This document shows positions 11,226 through 24,900 of a DNA stretch of 64,000 nucleotides, piece by piece. The DNA lies in assembly GCA_019925105.1 (NCBI GenBank), contig JAHGAU010000003.1, positions 1 to 64,000 of the forward strand. The letters run 5' to 3'. Numbering within the stretch: position 1 is the stretch's first letter; the number at the start of each line of letters is the position of its first letter. The notes beneath the pieces were generated by a model. It saw nothing but the letters and a program-made list of their open reading frames with translations, was not told the origin of the DNA and did not search any database. The position numbers and the translations under genes are program-made. The stretch comes from Niebla homalea (Eukaryota > Ascomycota > Lecanoromycetes > Lecanorales > Ramalinaceae).

Positions 11226-12810
11226 TATTTGGTTTACTTGGGTATTAAGTAGATTAAGTGACTTAAGTATAATGAGAAAAACAGAAATTTAAGGGGGGGG
11301 AAGGGGTATTATATAGACAAATTATTGGCCAAGCTTTTACTAAGCCTATAACGATTATTTTGGAGTAAATACGAGTTCCAAGGCTTAAAAATAGCTAAGT
11401 TTATTAATAATCCAAAAATAACCGGGCTATATAAAGGCTAATACTTAATGGCGGTGGCAACGGTAATAGCAATATAATAATTTAAAAATAAACCGGTCTA
11501 AGCCGGGCTTACCGACGTATTCATAATAATTTTATAATCGGCAAATAGGAATACCTTAAAGGGTATAAGTTAATGGGGTATATATTTATAAATAACCCTT
11601 TATTATATAATTAAAAGGGGGGGGATTATATTAATAAAAATTATTACTTATTTTTCGGTTTTTTCTAACTTACCTATTTAATATATAATTTTTTGAAGCT
11701 TTTACTTTAATACTATATATATTAATAAACCTTTTATTACGGGATTAAATTACTAAAAAGTAATACGAATAATAAGGAAGTTATTAATAATATAAAGTAA
11801 AGGTTTTATAAGTTAAAAACCTTTTTTAAATATATATTTAAATATAATGGATAGATTTTTTTGATTTTAACTTTATTTAAAAGCTTTTTTTCTATATAAT
11901 TCGATTTTTTCCGGTAAGTAAAAGGGTGGATAAGCCTTAAAATATACCCCTTTAAAGGTTTTTAAGATTTTAACGCCGGGAAGTAACCTTATACTTAACC
12001 GGTTTTAATAAAGGAATTTAATAACGGTAATAATTCAATAATTAATTACTTAAATTATACGAAATAAACTAAGTTTAAAAGCTTATACTTAGATCTACGT
12101 TTTCTTTATAGAAGTTTTTATTATAAAGTATAAAGTAAGGGATAAGGTAATAAGATAAATAAAGTTTTAATAATTTTATCTTAAAACTTAATAACTTTAT
12201 TATAAATATATTTCTTAAAATACCCTTAAATTATAAAGGGCTTAATATAAAATAACGGTTAAGACTTTAATATCGCTATCCTATATTAAGAGTACTTTAA
12301 TATAATAATTATATAATTTAATTATTAAAAATTCCGAATATTTAATAAGGTATTTAATAATATAAGTATTAATAATACCCGGATTATAGTATATCCGGGT
12401 TAAATTAATACTATTTTAGTGAAAATCTTTTTAGGTTTAATAAATATAATTAATAATTAAAAATAACCTAAATATACCTTATTAAACCTTGAAAATTAAA
12501 CGGAAAAATATTTACCTTAATACTATTATAAGTATTAATAAACGGAATTTTATTTTTCCGATACCGTTAAAAAACCCTAATTTTAGGCTAAAAAGTTTAA
12601 TTATTATATTTTAGCGGGGAACGGCGGGGGAAAAAATAAGTTTTAACGCCGGGAAGCGAACTTAAACTTAAACCTCCAGAATTCCCACACTTAGTAAAAT
12701 CGATAATTAAATCGCCCCTTACCCGATCCGGGTTAAACGGGGCTCGTTTTATAGCCCGTGCTGAGCTCTATACTTTTACTATATAAAGTTAAGGGATCCG
12801 GTCTGGAAAA
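11226..12810. other. Upstream flank of helicase B, no gene
   Basis: RIP-mutated AT-rich sequence with about 700 bases (11,500-12,235) not present in the sister unit. A clear TATA-like CTATATAAAG lies at 12,779-12,788, 23 bases before the inverted repeat at 12,811. No protein-coding content is recognisable. Confidence 0.6.
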
Positions 12811-12853
12811 TACCTTAAATTATTTATTTTTAAAAATAAATGGTTTAAGGGTA
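12811..12853. repeat. Long inverted repeat centred on TTTTTAAAAA
   Basis: The arms of about 21-22 bases meet at 12,831/12,832. The 10 bases next to the centre pair perfectly (ATTTATTTTT with AAAAATAAAT). Beyond that are two C/T-type mismatches and a one-base gap. It occupies the same relative position as the palindrome at 9,095-9,126. Confidence 0.8.
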
Positions 12854-12930
12854 CAGCAGGGGTAAAGCGGAATTCCCCCCGGCGGAGGGAATGAATGGGT
12901 GGAGGCTGCAACCATTCAAAACTAGATGGT

Positions 12931-15900
12931 AGGAAAAATTAAAATATTTATATTAATAAAAATTAACTTAAGAACTATATATAATTACTTTTTTATATAA
13001 TTTATTTAATTAAAATATTAATAAAGAATTTTCTATTTTTAATAACGTTAAAAGAAATTTTATTATAATAAAATTAAAAAAAATATAATTATAATTACCT
13101 ATAAAGTTAATAATAAGGAAAATATAATATATAAAATAGTTTTTTTATTTTTTATAAGTATTATAATAACCGTCTTAAGTAATAAGTAAACAATTAATTA
13201 TAAAGTATCCTTTTATATAGAGTTTTAAAACGTTATAATAAAATTAAATAATTATTAAAGTCCGGCTTTAATTACGGGTTAAGTTTAAAGTTATAAACGG
13301 ACTTTTAATCGTAAATTAAAGGTGAATTATTTCTATATTAAAGGCTATTTTATAAAGGTATTTACCGGCCGTTTTTAATTAAATATAATTTAAATAAGGT
13401 TTTATATATAATATAGTTAATATTAATTTTTATTTAAGTCGTAAAATTCCTTAAATAAACTATTGTTTAACTTAAACGTAAGTAATAAGGTATTACCGTA
13501 ATAATTATAATTTATATAAGCTATATATATAGCTTAAATATAATAAACATTATTAATAATCTTTATAATAAGATCTTTGTTTAACTTTATTTTTTTAAGA
13601 TTAAAATTTAAAGAATTATCCGGGAGTTTTTATTAAGGTATAATCCCGTAAAATTAATAGCTTAATCCTTAAAAAAACCGTTAATTAAAAATAATAATTA
13701 TATATTATTAAGATTATAGGCTTAATTAAACTTTTAATAATTATATAATATACTTCTTAATATATAAAGAGAAGCTATTTAATAATTATATTTATAAATT
13801 AAAAAAAAATAAAAAGCCTTATAAGGTATTTATTAATATATAATTATAAAAAAAGTAAAAAAAAGAAAATATATAGATTAAATAACGGATAATAAAATCC
13901 CTTAATTAAAAAAATAAAAACCGTATAATTAATCGGAACCTTATATATTAAAATAATTTATAATAGTTTAAAGTAATTATTAATAATCCTTATAAAATAT
14001 AAATATTATAAAAAATCTTTTAATTATATTATAAAAAACTTAATAGCTTTTTACGTTAAAATAATAATCCTATAGTTATATAAATTAAGATTATAATTAA
14101 CTATAAAAATTATTAATATTAATTAAGGTAATTTTTAATCTTTATATAATTTAAATTAAGGTTAATATTAAGATTTAATAAATCCTTAAAGGATTTTAAC
14201 GTAAAGAATTAATTATATAAATTAATATTTATATATAATTATTTAAAAAGCTTATTTTATATATTATTTAATTTATTATATTAATCCTTAAGGAAACTTT
14301 ATTTAGGCTTTTTTTCCATAAAATTATTTTATAATAAAAAAATAAAAAATTATTATAACTTAATTAAATTAAAGAATAAATCTTTAAATAAAATCTTTAA
14401 AGTTTATTAAAATATTAATTATAATCCTTTTTATTAATAATTAATTTATAATTTAAAGTAAATATAATTAATTTATATAAAATTATCTAAAATTATTATA
14501 ATAAAGAATTATATAAAGTTATTATTAATAATTTAATATATAAGTTATTAATAATTTAACTCTATTATTAAATTTAAAGTATTATTAATTAAATATTATT
14601 AATATTACCTTAATATAAAATCTTATAATTGCGGTTAAAAACATTAATGTTAATTAAAATATAAATAATAATTTAAAAAAAATAACTATATATAATAAAT
14701 TATATTATTTAAAAAAGTATAAAATTCCGTAACCGTAATTTAAGCTTTATTTTTATATAAAGCTTAATAAATATTATATATAATAATTAATAGTAAAAAA
14801 ACATTTTATATATATAATTAATAAATTAAATTAATTAAAAGCCGATTAATTATTTTATATAATACTTATATATATAGTTAAATATTTTTATTATCCTTAT
14901 TTAAGTTATTATTATTATTAATTTTATAAAAATATTTATTAAAGCTTATATAAAATAAATTAATTATATATAATTTTTTTATAATCTCTAGAATTTATTA
15001 AACGTATATTTAAAGCTTATAATTATAATAAAAAAATTAAAAATATAAATAATAATTTAATTAACGGAAAATCCGCGTAAAGAAAATTAATAATAAACTT
15101 TAAAAATTTATATATTTACTTAATATTATTATTTTTTAAACTTTAATAAAAAAGATTATTTATAAATAATTAAAATAAAAATTATTTAAAAAATATAATA
15201 TTATTTAATTTATAATATATCGATTTAATTTAAAACGATAATAATAATATAAATATTTTATACGGTTTAATATACTTTTATTAATTAAGATTTTTACCGA
15301 TAATTCTTTAGATTCTTTATTTATATTAATTAATATTATATATAATTATAATTATAAAAATTTATTATATATAATTATTTTTAATAAATTATTAAACGTT
15401 TTTTTATTTACAGATAACTTTTTTAAAAATAATATAATATTAATATTAAATAATTAAGGAAAAATTTAAGCTTTATAAAATTAAAGATTTAAATTAAGTC
15501 TTTTAAATTATTCTTTTTAATTATATTAACTTTATTAATAAGAATTATTTAAATATTAACGTATATAGTTTATTATTAAAAAATAAAAAGGAATAATTAT
15601 TATAATAAGATTAACTTTAAATTATTAATATAATAAATATTAAAAAAATAATTATATATTAATTATTTTAATTATTCCTTTAATTAACTTTATTTTTTTC
15701 TTAAATTTAACCTTATACGTTTTAAAGATATATTTTATGACTTTCTTTTTTACTTAATTATATATAGTTATTTTATTATTATAATACGGTAAAATATATT
15801 TAAAGAATTCTTTAATTTAAAGGTTTTTAATTAATAAATTATATAATAAAAAAAGTATTATATTTAAGGGAAAAAAGAGCTTAAGAAAGGTAATTTTATT

Positions 15901-16501
15901 TATTATATTTTAAACTTAATGCTTTTTAACTATATATTAATTTTAAAGATATCGCTTAATATTTTTAATTATAATATAATATTAATACTTTATATAAAAA
16001 ATTATTTTATATTAAAAGAAATATTATAACTTAATATTCTTTATATTGTAAAAAAATAAAAGGAATAAATAAATATAATTTATAAAAGTTAAAATAAACC
16101 GGATATAATTTAAATATATAAAATATAATCGTAAAAAGTATATATTAAAAGAAATAGTTTATAATATTTTATATAAATTTAACCTTAAAGACTTAAATTA
16201 AACTATATAAATTCGTTTTCCGTATTTTAAATAAAAAATATTATAAATAATATTTCCTTAATAACGGTTTTATAAAATTTTATTAATAAAGGTTTATTTA
16301 AATATATTTATTTTCTTTTATAATTTTTATATAAAAAGTTAATAAATTAAGTACTTAATTTTTAAGATATATTAAGATAAAGTATCCGTATTTTATATAA
16401 AGTTTAAATTTAAGACTTAACAGATAATTTACTGCATACAGCCTCTCCTATTGGTCAGCTATCCGTACTTCATATGAAGTCCAGACATTAATAGTATTAG
16501 G
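12931..16501. mobile_element. Unclassified 3.57-kb repeat, copy 1
   Basis: It aligns end to end with 17,111-20,679 at an offset of 4,180 bases, with C/T and G/A differences. It is heavily RIP-mutated: the sample line 13,261-13,320 has no CA or TG dinucleotide but four CG. The last 75 bases or so (from about 16,430) keep normal CA/TG content. No terminal inverted repeat, LTR or target duplication is clear, and no transposase or reverse transcriptase motif could be read through the mutations. The boundaries are where the two copies stop aligning. Confidence 0.75.
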
Positions 16502-17110
16502 AGCATCCATATGAATCACGTGCCGCATGGAAGGGTAATCGAGACCTGCACTTAAGGCTGGCGTAGCGACTAGGATAGGACACCCGGTAAAAGCACTCTA
16601 TATAATTATAATATTCTGTCTTTCTATATCTAAAAGCCTTATATAGTAAAAGCCACCTTAAATCTCTTCCGTAAGCTGAATACCGAAGGCTTTTTAATGG
16701 ACGTAATAAAGTATCCGCGCCGTCCTTTTCTTTACGGATAATTATTAACGATATTCCTTCTTATAGAAATTAATAATCGCTTAAATTAATTATTAATTAA
16801 TATTAATATTAAATATAAATTAAAATAATATACTTAAAGATTAAACGTAATACTATAAATTAAAGTAATTATTATTACTCCGATAAAGGGTTAAACGTAT
16901 TAAGAATAAAGACTATTAAAGATTTAGTTTTACGATTAATAATAACGTAATTATTAAATAAATAAAAGGGTATTTAACTTAATAAAGTATTATTAATAAT
17001 TTTAGGTTTTCCCGGTAATTTAATACCGTAAGGATTAAATAAGCCTTATTTAAAATTAATTAATTTAACCGATTAATTTAATAAAGCCGGTAAAGGAAAC
17101 TTAAGAAATT
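16502..17110. other. Spacer between the 3.57-kb repeats, partly RIP-free
   Basis: The first 240 bases or so (to about 16,740) have normal composition with many CA/TG, for example CACGTGCCGCATGG. The remainder is RIP-type AT-rich sequence. I see no gene. Confidence 0.6.
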
Positions 17111-20100
17111 AAAAGAGACCATAACGTTTATATTAATAAAAATTAACCCAAAGATTATATATAATTACTCTTTTATATAATTTATTTAATTAAAATATTA
17201 ATAAGGAACCTTTTATTCATAATAACGTTAAAAGAAATTTTATCGTAATAAAATTAAAGGAAATATAATTATAATTATTTATAAAATTAATAATAAAGAA
17301 AGTATAATATATAGAATAATCTTTTTATTTCCCGTAAATATTATAATAATTATTTTAAGTAATAAGTAAATAATTAACCGTAAAATATCCCTCTATATAG
17401 AGTTTTAAGGTACCGTAATAAAATTAAATAATTATTAAAGTCCGGCTTTAATTATAAGTTAAATTTAAAGTTATAAACGGACTTTTAATCGTAAATTAAA
17501 GGTAAACCGTTTCTATATTAAAGGCTATTCTATAAAAGTATTTATTAACCGTTTTTAATTAAATATAATTTAAATAAGGTTTTATATATAATATAATTAA
17601 TATTAATTCTTACTTAAGTCGTAAAATTCCTTAAATAGATTATTATTTAACCTAAACGTAAACGATAAAATATTACCGTAATAATTACGATTTATACGGG
17701 CTATATATATAGCTTAAATATAATAAACGTTATTAATAATCCTTATAGTAAGATCCTTATTTAATTTTACTTTTTTAAAATTAAAATCCAAGGAATTATC
17801 CGGGAGTCTTTATTAAGGTACGATCCCGTAAAATTAATAATTTAATCCTTAAAGAAATTATTAATTAAAAATAATAATTATATATTATTAAGATTATAAA
17901 CTTAATTAAATTCTTAATAATTATATAATATATTTCTTAATATATAAAAAGAAGCTATTTAATAATTATATTCGTAAATTAGAGAAAAACAGGAAGCTTT
18001 ATAAAGTATTTATTAATATATAATTATAAAAGAAATAAAAAAAAGAAAATATATAAATTAAATAACGGATAATAAGATCCCTTAATTAAAGAATTAAAAA
18101 CCGTATAATTAATCGGAACCCTATATATTAAAATAATTTATAATAGTTTAAAATAATTATTAATAGTTTTTATAAAATATAAATATTATAAAAAGTCTTT
18201 TAATTATATTATAAAAAACTTAATAGCTTTTTATATTAAAGTAATAATCCTATAATTATATAAATTAAAATCGTAATTAATTATAAAAATTATTAATATT
18301 TAATAAAATAACCTTTAATTTTTATATAGTTTAAATTAAAATTAATATTAAAATTTAATGAATCCTCGGAAAACTTTAATATAAAGAATTAATTATATAA
18401 ATTAATATTTATATATAATTATTTAAAAAGCTTATTTTATATATTATTTAATTTATTATATTAATTTTTAAAGAAATTTTATTTAAACTTTTTTTATAAG
18501 ATTATTTTATAATAAAAAAACGGGAAATTATTATAATTTAATTAAATTAAAGAATAAATCTTTAAATAAAATCTTTAAAGCTTATTAAAATATTAATTAT
18601 AATCCTTTTTATTAATAATTAATTTATAACTTAAAATAAATATAATTAATTTATATAGAATTATTTAAAATTATTATAATAAGGAATTATATAAAATTAT
18701 TATTAATAATCCGATATATAAGTTATTAATAACTTAATTCCGTTATTAAACTTAAAATATTATTAATTAAATATTATTAATATTACTTTAATATAAAATC
18801 TTATAATTACGGTTAAGGATATTAATATTAATAAAAATATAAATAATAATTAAGAAAAAATAATTATATATAATAAATTATATTATTTAAAAAAGGATAG
18901 AATTTTATAATTATAATTTAAGCTTTATTCTTATATAAAATTTAATAAGCATTATATATAATAATTAATAATAAAAAAGCATTTTATATATATAATTAAT
19001 AAATTAAATTAATTAAAAACCGATTAATTGCTTTATATAATATCCGTATATATAATTAAATATTTTTATTTTTTTTATTTAAGTTATTATTATTATTAAT
19101 TTTATAAAAATATTTATTAAAGCTTATATAAAATAAATTAATTATATATAATTTTTTTATAATCTTTAAAATTTATTAAATATATATTTAAAGCTTATAA
19201 TTATAATAAAAAAACCGAAAATATAAATAATAATTTAATTAACGGAAAATCCATATAAGGAAAATTAATAATAAACTTTAAAGGTTTATATATTTATTTA
19301 ATATTATTATTTTTTAAACTTTAATAAAAAAGATTATTTATAAGTAAATAAAATAAAAACTATTTAAGTAATGTAATATTATTTAATTTATAATATACCA
19401 ACTTAATTTAAAACGATAATAATAACGTAAATATTTTATACGGTTTAATATATTTTTATTAATTAAAATCTTTATTAATAACTCTTCAGATTCTTTATTT
19501 ATATTAATTAATATTATATATAGTTATAATTATAAGGACTTATTATATATATTTATTTTTAATAAATTATTAAGCGTTTTTTTATTTATAGATAGTTTTT
19601 TTAAGAACGGTATAATATTAATATTAAATAATTAAAAAGGGGTTTAAACTTTATAAAGTTAAAGATTTAAATTAAGTTTTTTAAATTATTCTTTTTAATT
19701 ATATTAATTTTATTAATAAGAATTATTTAAACGTTAATATATATAATTTATTATTAAAAAATAAAAAAGAATAATTACTATAATAGGATTAACTTTAAAT
19801 TATTAATATAATAAATATTAAAAGAATAACTATATATTAATTATTTTAATTATTTTTTTAATTAACTTTATTTTTTTCTTAAGTTTAATTTTATATATTT
19901 TAAAGATATATTTTATAATTTTCTTTTTTATTTAATTATATATAATTACTTTATTATTATAATACGGTAAAATATACTTAAAGAATTCCTTAATTTAAAG
20001 ATTTTTAATTAATAAACTATATAATAAAGGAAATATTATATTTAAAAGAAAAAAGAGCTTAAAAAAGGTAATTTTATTTATTATATTTTAAACTTAATAT

Positions 20101-20679
20101 TTTTTAATTATATATTAATTTTAAAGATATCGCTTAATATTTTTAATTATAATATAATATTAATACTTTATATAAAGGATTATTTTATATTAAAGGAAAT
20201 ACCGTAACTTAACGTTCTTTATATCGTAAGAAAATAAAAAGAATAAGTAAATATAATCTATAAAAATTAAAATAAACCGGATATAATTTAAATATATAAA
20301 ATATAATTATAAGGAATATATATTAGAAGAAATAGTTTATAATACCTTATATAAATTTAATTTTAAAGATTTAAGTTAAATTATATAGAATTACTTTCCG
20401 TATTTTAAGTAAGAAATATTATAAATAATATTTCCTTAATAATAACTTTATAAAATTTTATTAATAAAAATTTATTTAAATACGCTTACTTTCCTTTATA
20501 ATTTTTATATAGAAAATTAATAAATTAAGTACTTAGTTTTTAAGATATATTAAGATAAAGTATCCGTATTTTATATAAAGTTTAAATCCAAAACTTAGCA
20601 GATAACTTACTATATATAGCCTCTCCTATTAGTCAGCTATCCGTACTTCATATAAAGTCCAGACATTAATAGTGTTAGG
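17111..20679. mobile_element. Unclassified 3.57-kb repeat, copy 2
   Basis: Direct copy of 12,931-16,501. The two copies share the spared right-end segment (GCCTCTCCTATT, GTCAGCTATCCGTACTTC) ending in AGTRTTAGG, after which the flanks differ completely. Direct orientation and separate flanks suggest two insertions or one duplication. Confidence 0.75.
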
Positions 20680-21787
20680 CTGGTCTTAACGATAAAAAGC
20701 CCGGGCTCTTGATAATTACGGTAACGTTATAATTAATACGGATAGCTATTATTATATCAGGGTATTAAAGTAAATAGGTCCTAATAATAAATGAATAATA
20801 GCTATGAAAGTAACTATAATACAGGTAATATACTTATAGTAGATATATACGTTAAGCCCCCCCGGGAGCTAATCCTCATGGGGCAAGTAGGCCGAGCATG
20901 GGAGCAAGGCCACTTAGAACCATGATAATAAGTTAATTAAGGCCTTAAATATAATTAATAAGTACCGGAAAAAAATTTAAAATACTTTTAGGAATTATAG
21001 GAATAATATAATAAGATAATACGGAGTAAAAGGAAACGTCAATAAGGTTATAACGTTATAATAATAGAAATTATATATATAGTTAATAACTATATATATA
21101 ATTAATATTATAATTATTTAATTTCTATAGGTTATCCTTCCGTAAGATTATTAAAGTTTAAGCTTTAATTATTAACTTTATTTATTATAAATATTATATA
21201 CGCGGATAAGCCAGCGTTATGAAAACGATTATCTTTATTATAATATTATAATTAATAAGAATAGTTTTAATAATAACCGCGATAATATTAAAAGCGAAAA
21301 AACGTAAGCGTTAAATTATAAGCGCTTAACGTATTATTAAATTAAAAATATTAAGTAAATAAAGTTATTAAAATAATAAAAGGTTAATAAATATATTTAT
21401 TAAGGTTACGTTAACGTTCCGGTAACTTTAATAATATTATCCGCTATATTATTTTTAATAATATATAAATTATAAATATTTAACGCTTAACGTTATTAAC
21501 TTTAACGTTTAACGTTAAATTCTAATAATATTAACGTATAAAAATAAAAGAATAAGTTATAATTCTACGTTAATACGGATTACTTTTTCTTTCTTCGCTT
21601 TCTTTTATATATAAGTTAATAATACTGAAACTAAATATAAGGATATTATACCGCCTTTTTTTTCCTCTGATTCTTAATTAAAAGTACCTTTTTAATATTA
21701 TTTACCGGAGAGGCTCCTTAATTTAATTTTCAAGTATTATTCTTAAAAGCTAAGGTTAACCCCTTTAATAACGCTGTTAAAAAAAAT
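20680..21787. other. AT-rich spacer with a GC island
   Basis: RIP-type sequence with one spared island at about 20,855-20,933 (CCCCCCCGGGAGC, then CATGGGGC and GCATGGGAGC). No gene is seen; the island is too short to classify. Confidence 0.6.
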
Positions 21788-21792
21788 ATAAC

Positions 21793-21938
21793 TGTTGGTG
21801 TATAGACCCAAAAGTGTGATAATATATGAATAATGATTCTACCTGAAGGATGGGAGCATTATAAGGATGCTTATCCTCTACGTAAAAATAGTGTCCTATA
21901 CTTATTAATGCTCTTATATATATATACTATATATAATA
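21793..21938 (-). repeat. LTR, left (3' LTR of the minus-strand element)
   Basis: 146 bp, starting TGTTGG. The outer part (first 60 bases or so) keeps the original bases and the inner 70 bases or so are C-to-T/G-to-A mutated compared with the other LTR. Confidence 0.9.
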
Positions 21939-24900
21939 AATACTATTAAAAGAAAAAAGGTTATTGCTTATAATAACGTTTATCCCAATATATTAATGTA
22001 AATATTAATGCTTAATAATACGTTATACTACCTATATCCTATACTCTTATACGAAAGTCTTACCCAATTTTACGGGGGCGGCCGTAATTATACTTAAGAC
22101 GAAGCATATGAAAAGTACCGGTAAACGATAAGGATACTGCGTTAATAAGCGCCGGTAATCGCGATAAAATAGGTCTATTACGGTGGGTAATAACGACGTT
22201 ATTAAATTCAGGATATGTAGTATAGAATTCACGTAGTAAGTTTAGGTATAACTTTAATAACGGAAACTTATTATTATATTCTATATTTTAAATAACTTAT
22301 TTAATTAAATATCTATTATCTTTTTCTTTACGAATAATTCTTTCAATAATATACTCTTCTTTATTCTCGGAATTAGTTTTAAAAGTAAACGGCGCGTTAC
22401 AGTTAAGTTATTTATTAAAAGGGTCTTTTACTAAGTTATTAATTAACTTTAGTATATTAATTAAAATAACCGGTATTATTTTTATATTAATAAGTAATTC
22501 GAGTTTATATATAAAATAATTAATTTTCTTAATAATAATAAAAAGTCCGGCGCGCTATTAATATAGCTTATAATTTTCGATACCGGGGATATTATATCTA
22601 TAATATAACTTTAAATAGATTAAATTATTAATATTAAATTAAATTAACTTATAACTTTAATTATACCGGAATTTAATTATTATCTATATAAATTCCAGCG
22701 AGTTTTATATTTCTTTACGATTTTATAGTTAAAATATATTATACTTAAGAATTAAAAAGGTTATTAAAAGGTTTAAGGGATCGCGGATATTTATATTATA
22801 ATAAATTTTATTTAAAGTAAATTTAATTAACGCCGATTTTAAATTATTTAGGATACCTTAAATATATAAGATAATATCTATCCAGCTATAATCCAGATAT
22901 ATAATTATAAAATAACGTAATACGATTTCGACCGTTTAATTAATCCGTTTTAATTAACCATTAGTTTAAGGGTAATATATACTGGACGTAAGAATATAAA
23001 TATCCATTTCTTTAAATATAGATTTTTAAAATATAAAAATAAATTTACGATCTTTATTTAATATAATATTAAAGGGAATTCCCTATCCTTATTTTATTAA
23101 TTCGGCCAGTAATAACTTTACCTAATTATTAACCTTGAATTTAATATTACCGGGAAGCAAAAGTACCCGCTTAAAGAACTTATCGGTAATAATAAGGAAT
23201 ATATCGTAATTATATTAATTTAATAAAGCAATAATAAAGTCTATATAAATTATATAGAAGATAATTAACGGACTTAAAATTGGTTAAAGCGAGTTATAAA
23301 GTATATACTTTTTAATTTAATTTAGGCTATACTTAAGGTAATATATAATATATTTCCGTAGTTATTTACTTAACTTAAGTAAATATATTAAGTTCGTTAA
23401 TTTATCGTAGGATTAATTAAAGTTATTATATAGTAAACTATTATATATTTATTAAAAAATTATTTTTTAAGTTTATTAAGTATATATAATTATAGTAAAT
23501 AATTAATAGATTCTAGATTATAAATAAAACCGTCTTTTAATATAAAGCGTAATTTAATTTTTATATTTTATAAATTTAACTCTTCCTTAATTATTAAGAC
23601 TTTCTATAATCTTATTTATATTTTATTTTTTATATATTTTTCTTTAATTTATTCTTTAAATTCGTTTAAAATATAAATATAATAAAGAGCAGTTAATTTA
23701 CTATTATTTACGTTATTGAGAATTCCGATTTCTATAAATAAAATTTACGTATTATTAACCAATTATAAAAGTATATTAAAAACGGTATTTATTAAACCCG
23801 ATTTATAACGTAACGAAATATTAAATATTAATAAATATTACGATATATAAATTAAACGGAAATTAAGCTTATTAATTATAAAGGTCTTTAAATTTATTTA
23901 TCTGGAGATACCGATAATTACGTTATAATCCGTAAAGATTACGTAACTAAATTTATAATAATTCGTTTTAATTAAGTATTTAATTTTACGTATGACCCAG
24001 ACTGCACCCGTAGTTTCCAACTCCGTAAGTTAATAATTTTTCTTAATTATATTTAAGCTTTTATTAAAGAATATTATTAATTATACCTTATTGCGTATAA
24101 TTTTTAATAAATCGTTAATCTCCGTAATACTATAAAACGACGGATTATCCTTAATATAATATATTATAGCCGTAATACTTAATTCCTTTAATATATTAAT
24201 ATTGGTAAATAACGGTTAATTAAGATTATAATATATAAGAAACGACGGTTCTGAAAACACGTTTTTTAAATCCTTAAAAATACGGTCCTCTTCTTAAATA
24301 AATATAAACTTAATCCGAGATATCTTCTACTTACGGCGTAAACCAATATATTCTGGATCTACTTTTTTTAAATCTATAATAAAGGAGGTTTTATATATTT
24401 AAAGCAAGGTAATACGTTAAGTATAATTCTTTATTCTGATACGTAATTAATTTATAAGATTAAAGAAGACTTTAAGGTCTTTTAATAAATTAAGAAATTT
24501 AAGGTTTTAAATAACCTTAATTTTATTATTAAGCGTAAATATCCTTAAAGAATTAACTCGTTAATTAAGGAGCTTAATCGTAAGGTAATTAATAAATAAT
24601 TTTATCGGTAAAAGGTTTACGCGTTTATCTTTAAGAATTTAAAAGACTTAACGTAAATAAATAATATACTCTTTTAATGAATAATTAAAAATAATTATAT
24701 TATTTATAAATATTTACGTAAAATCTTATATTAAACGTAATATATTATTTATTTATCTTTATATATATAAAAAACTACCTTTAAAACCCATTAATATAAC
24801 CAAAGATTCCTTTTAACCCTTATAGGAAATAATATAAAGTTTATACCGATCGGATTTATGTACAAGAAATTAATAGAAATAACCGTAAGTATTGACTATG

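Larger units (their letters stand above)
9210..12853. repeat. Tandem segmental duplication, unit B
   Basis: This is the second copy of unit A. It starts abruptly inside the helicase gene, so the helicase 3' half is absent. It carries about 700 extra bases (roughly 11,500-12,235) that unit A lacks; these are AT-rich and unrecognised. The rest is collinear with unit A. Confidence 0.8.

Noticed and set aside
12931..20679. Reading the 3.57-kb repeats as one LTR retrotransposon with very long LTRs
   Set aside because: The two copies lack TG...CA ends and a shared target duplication, and only about 600 bases separate them, too few for an internal region.
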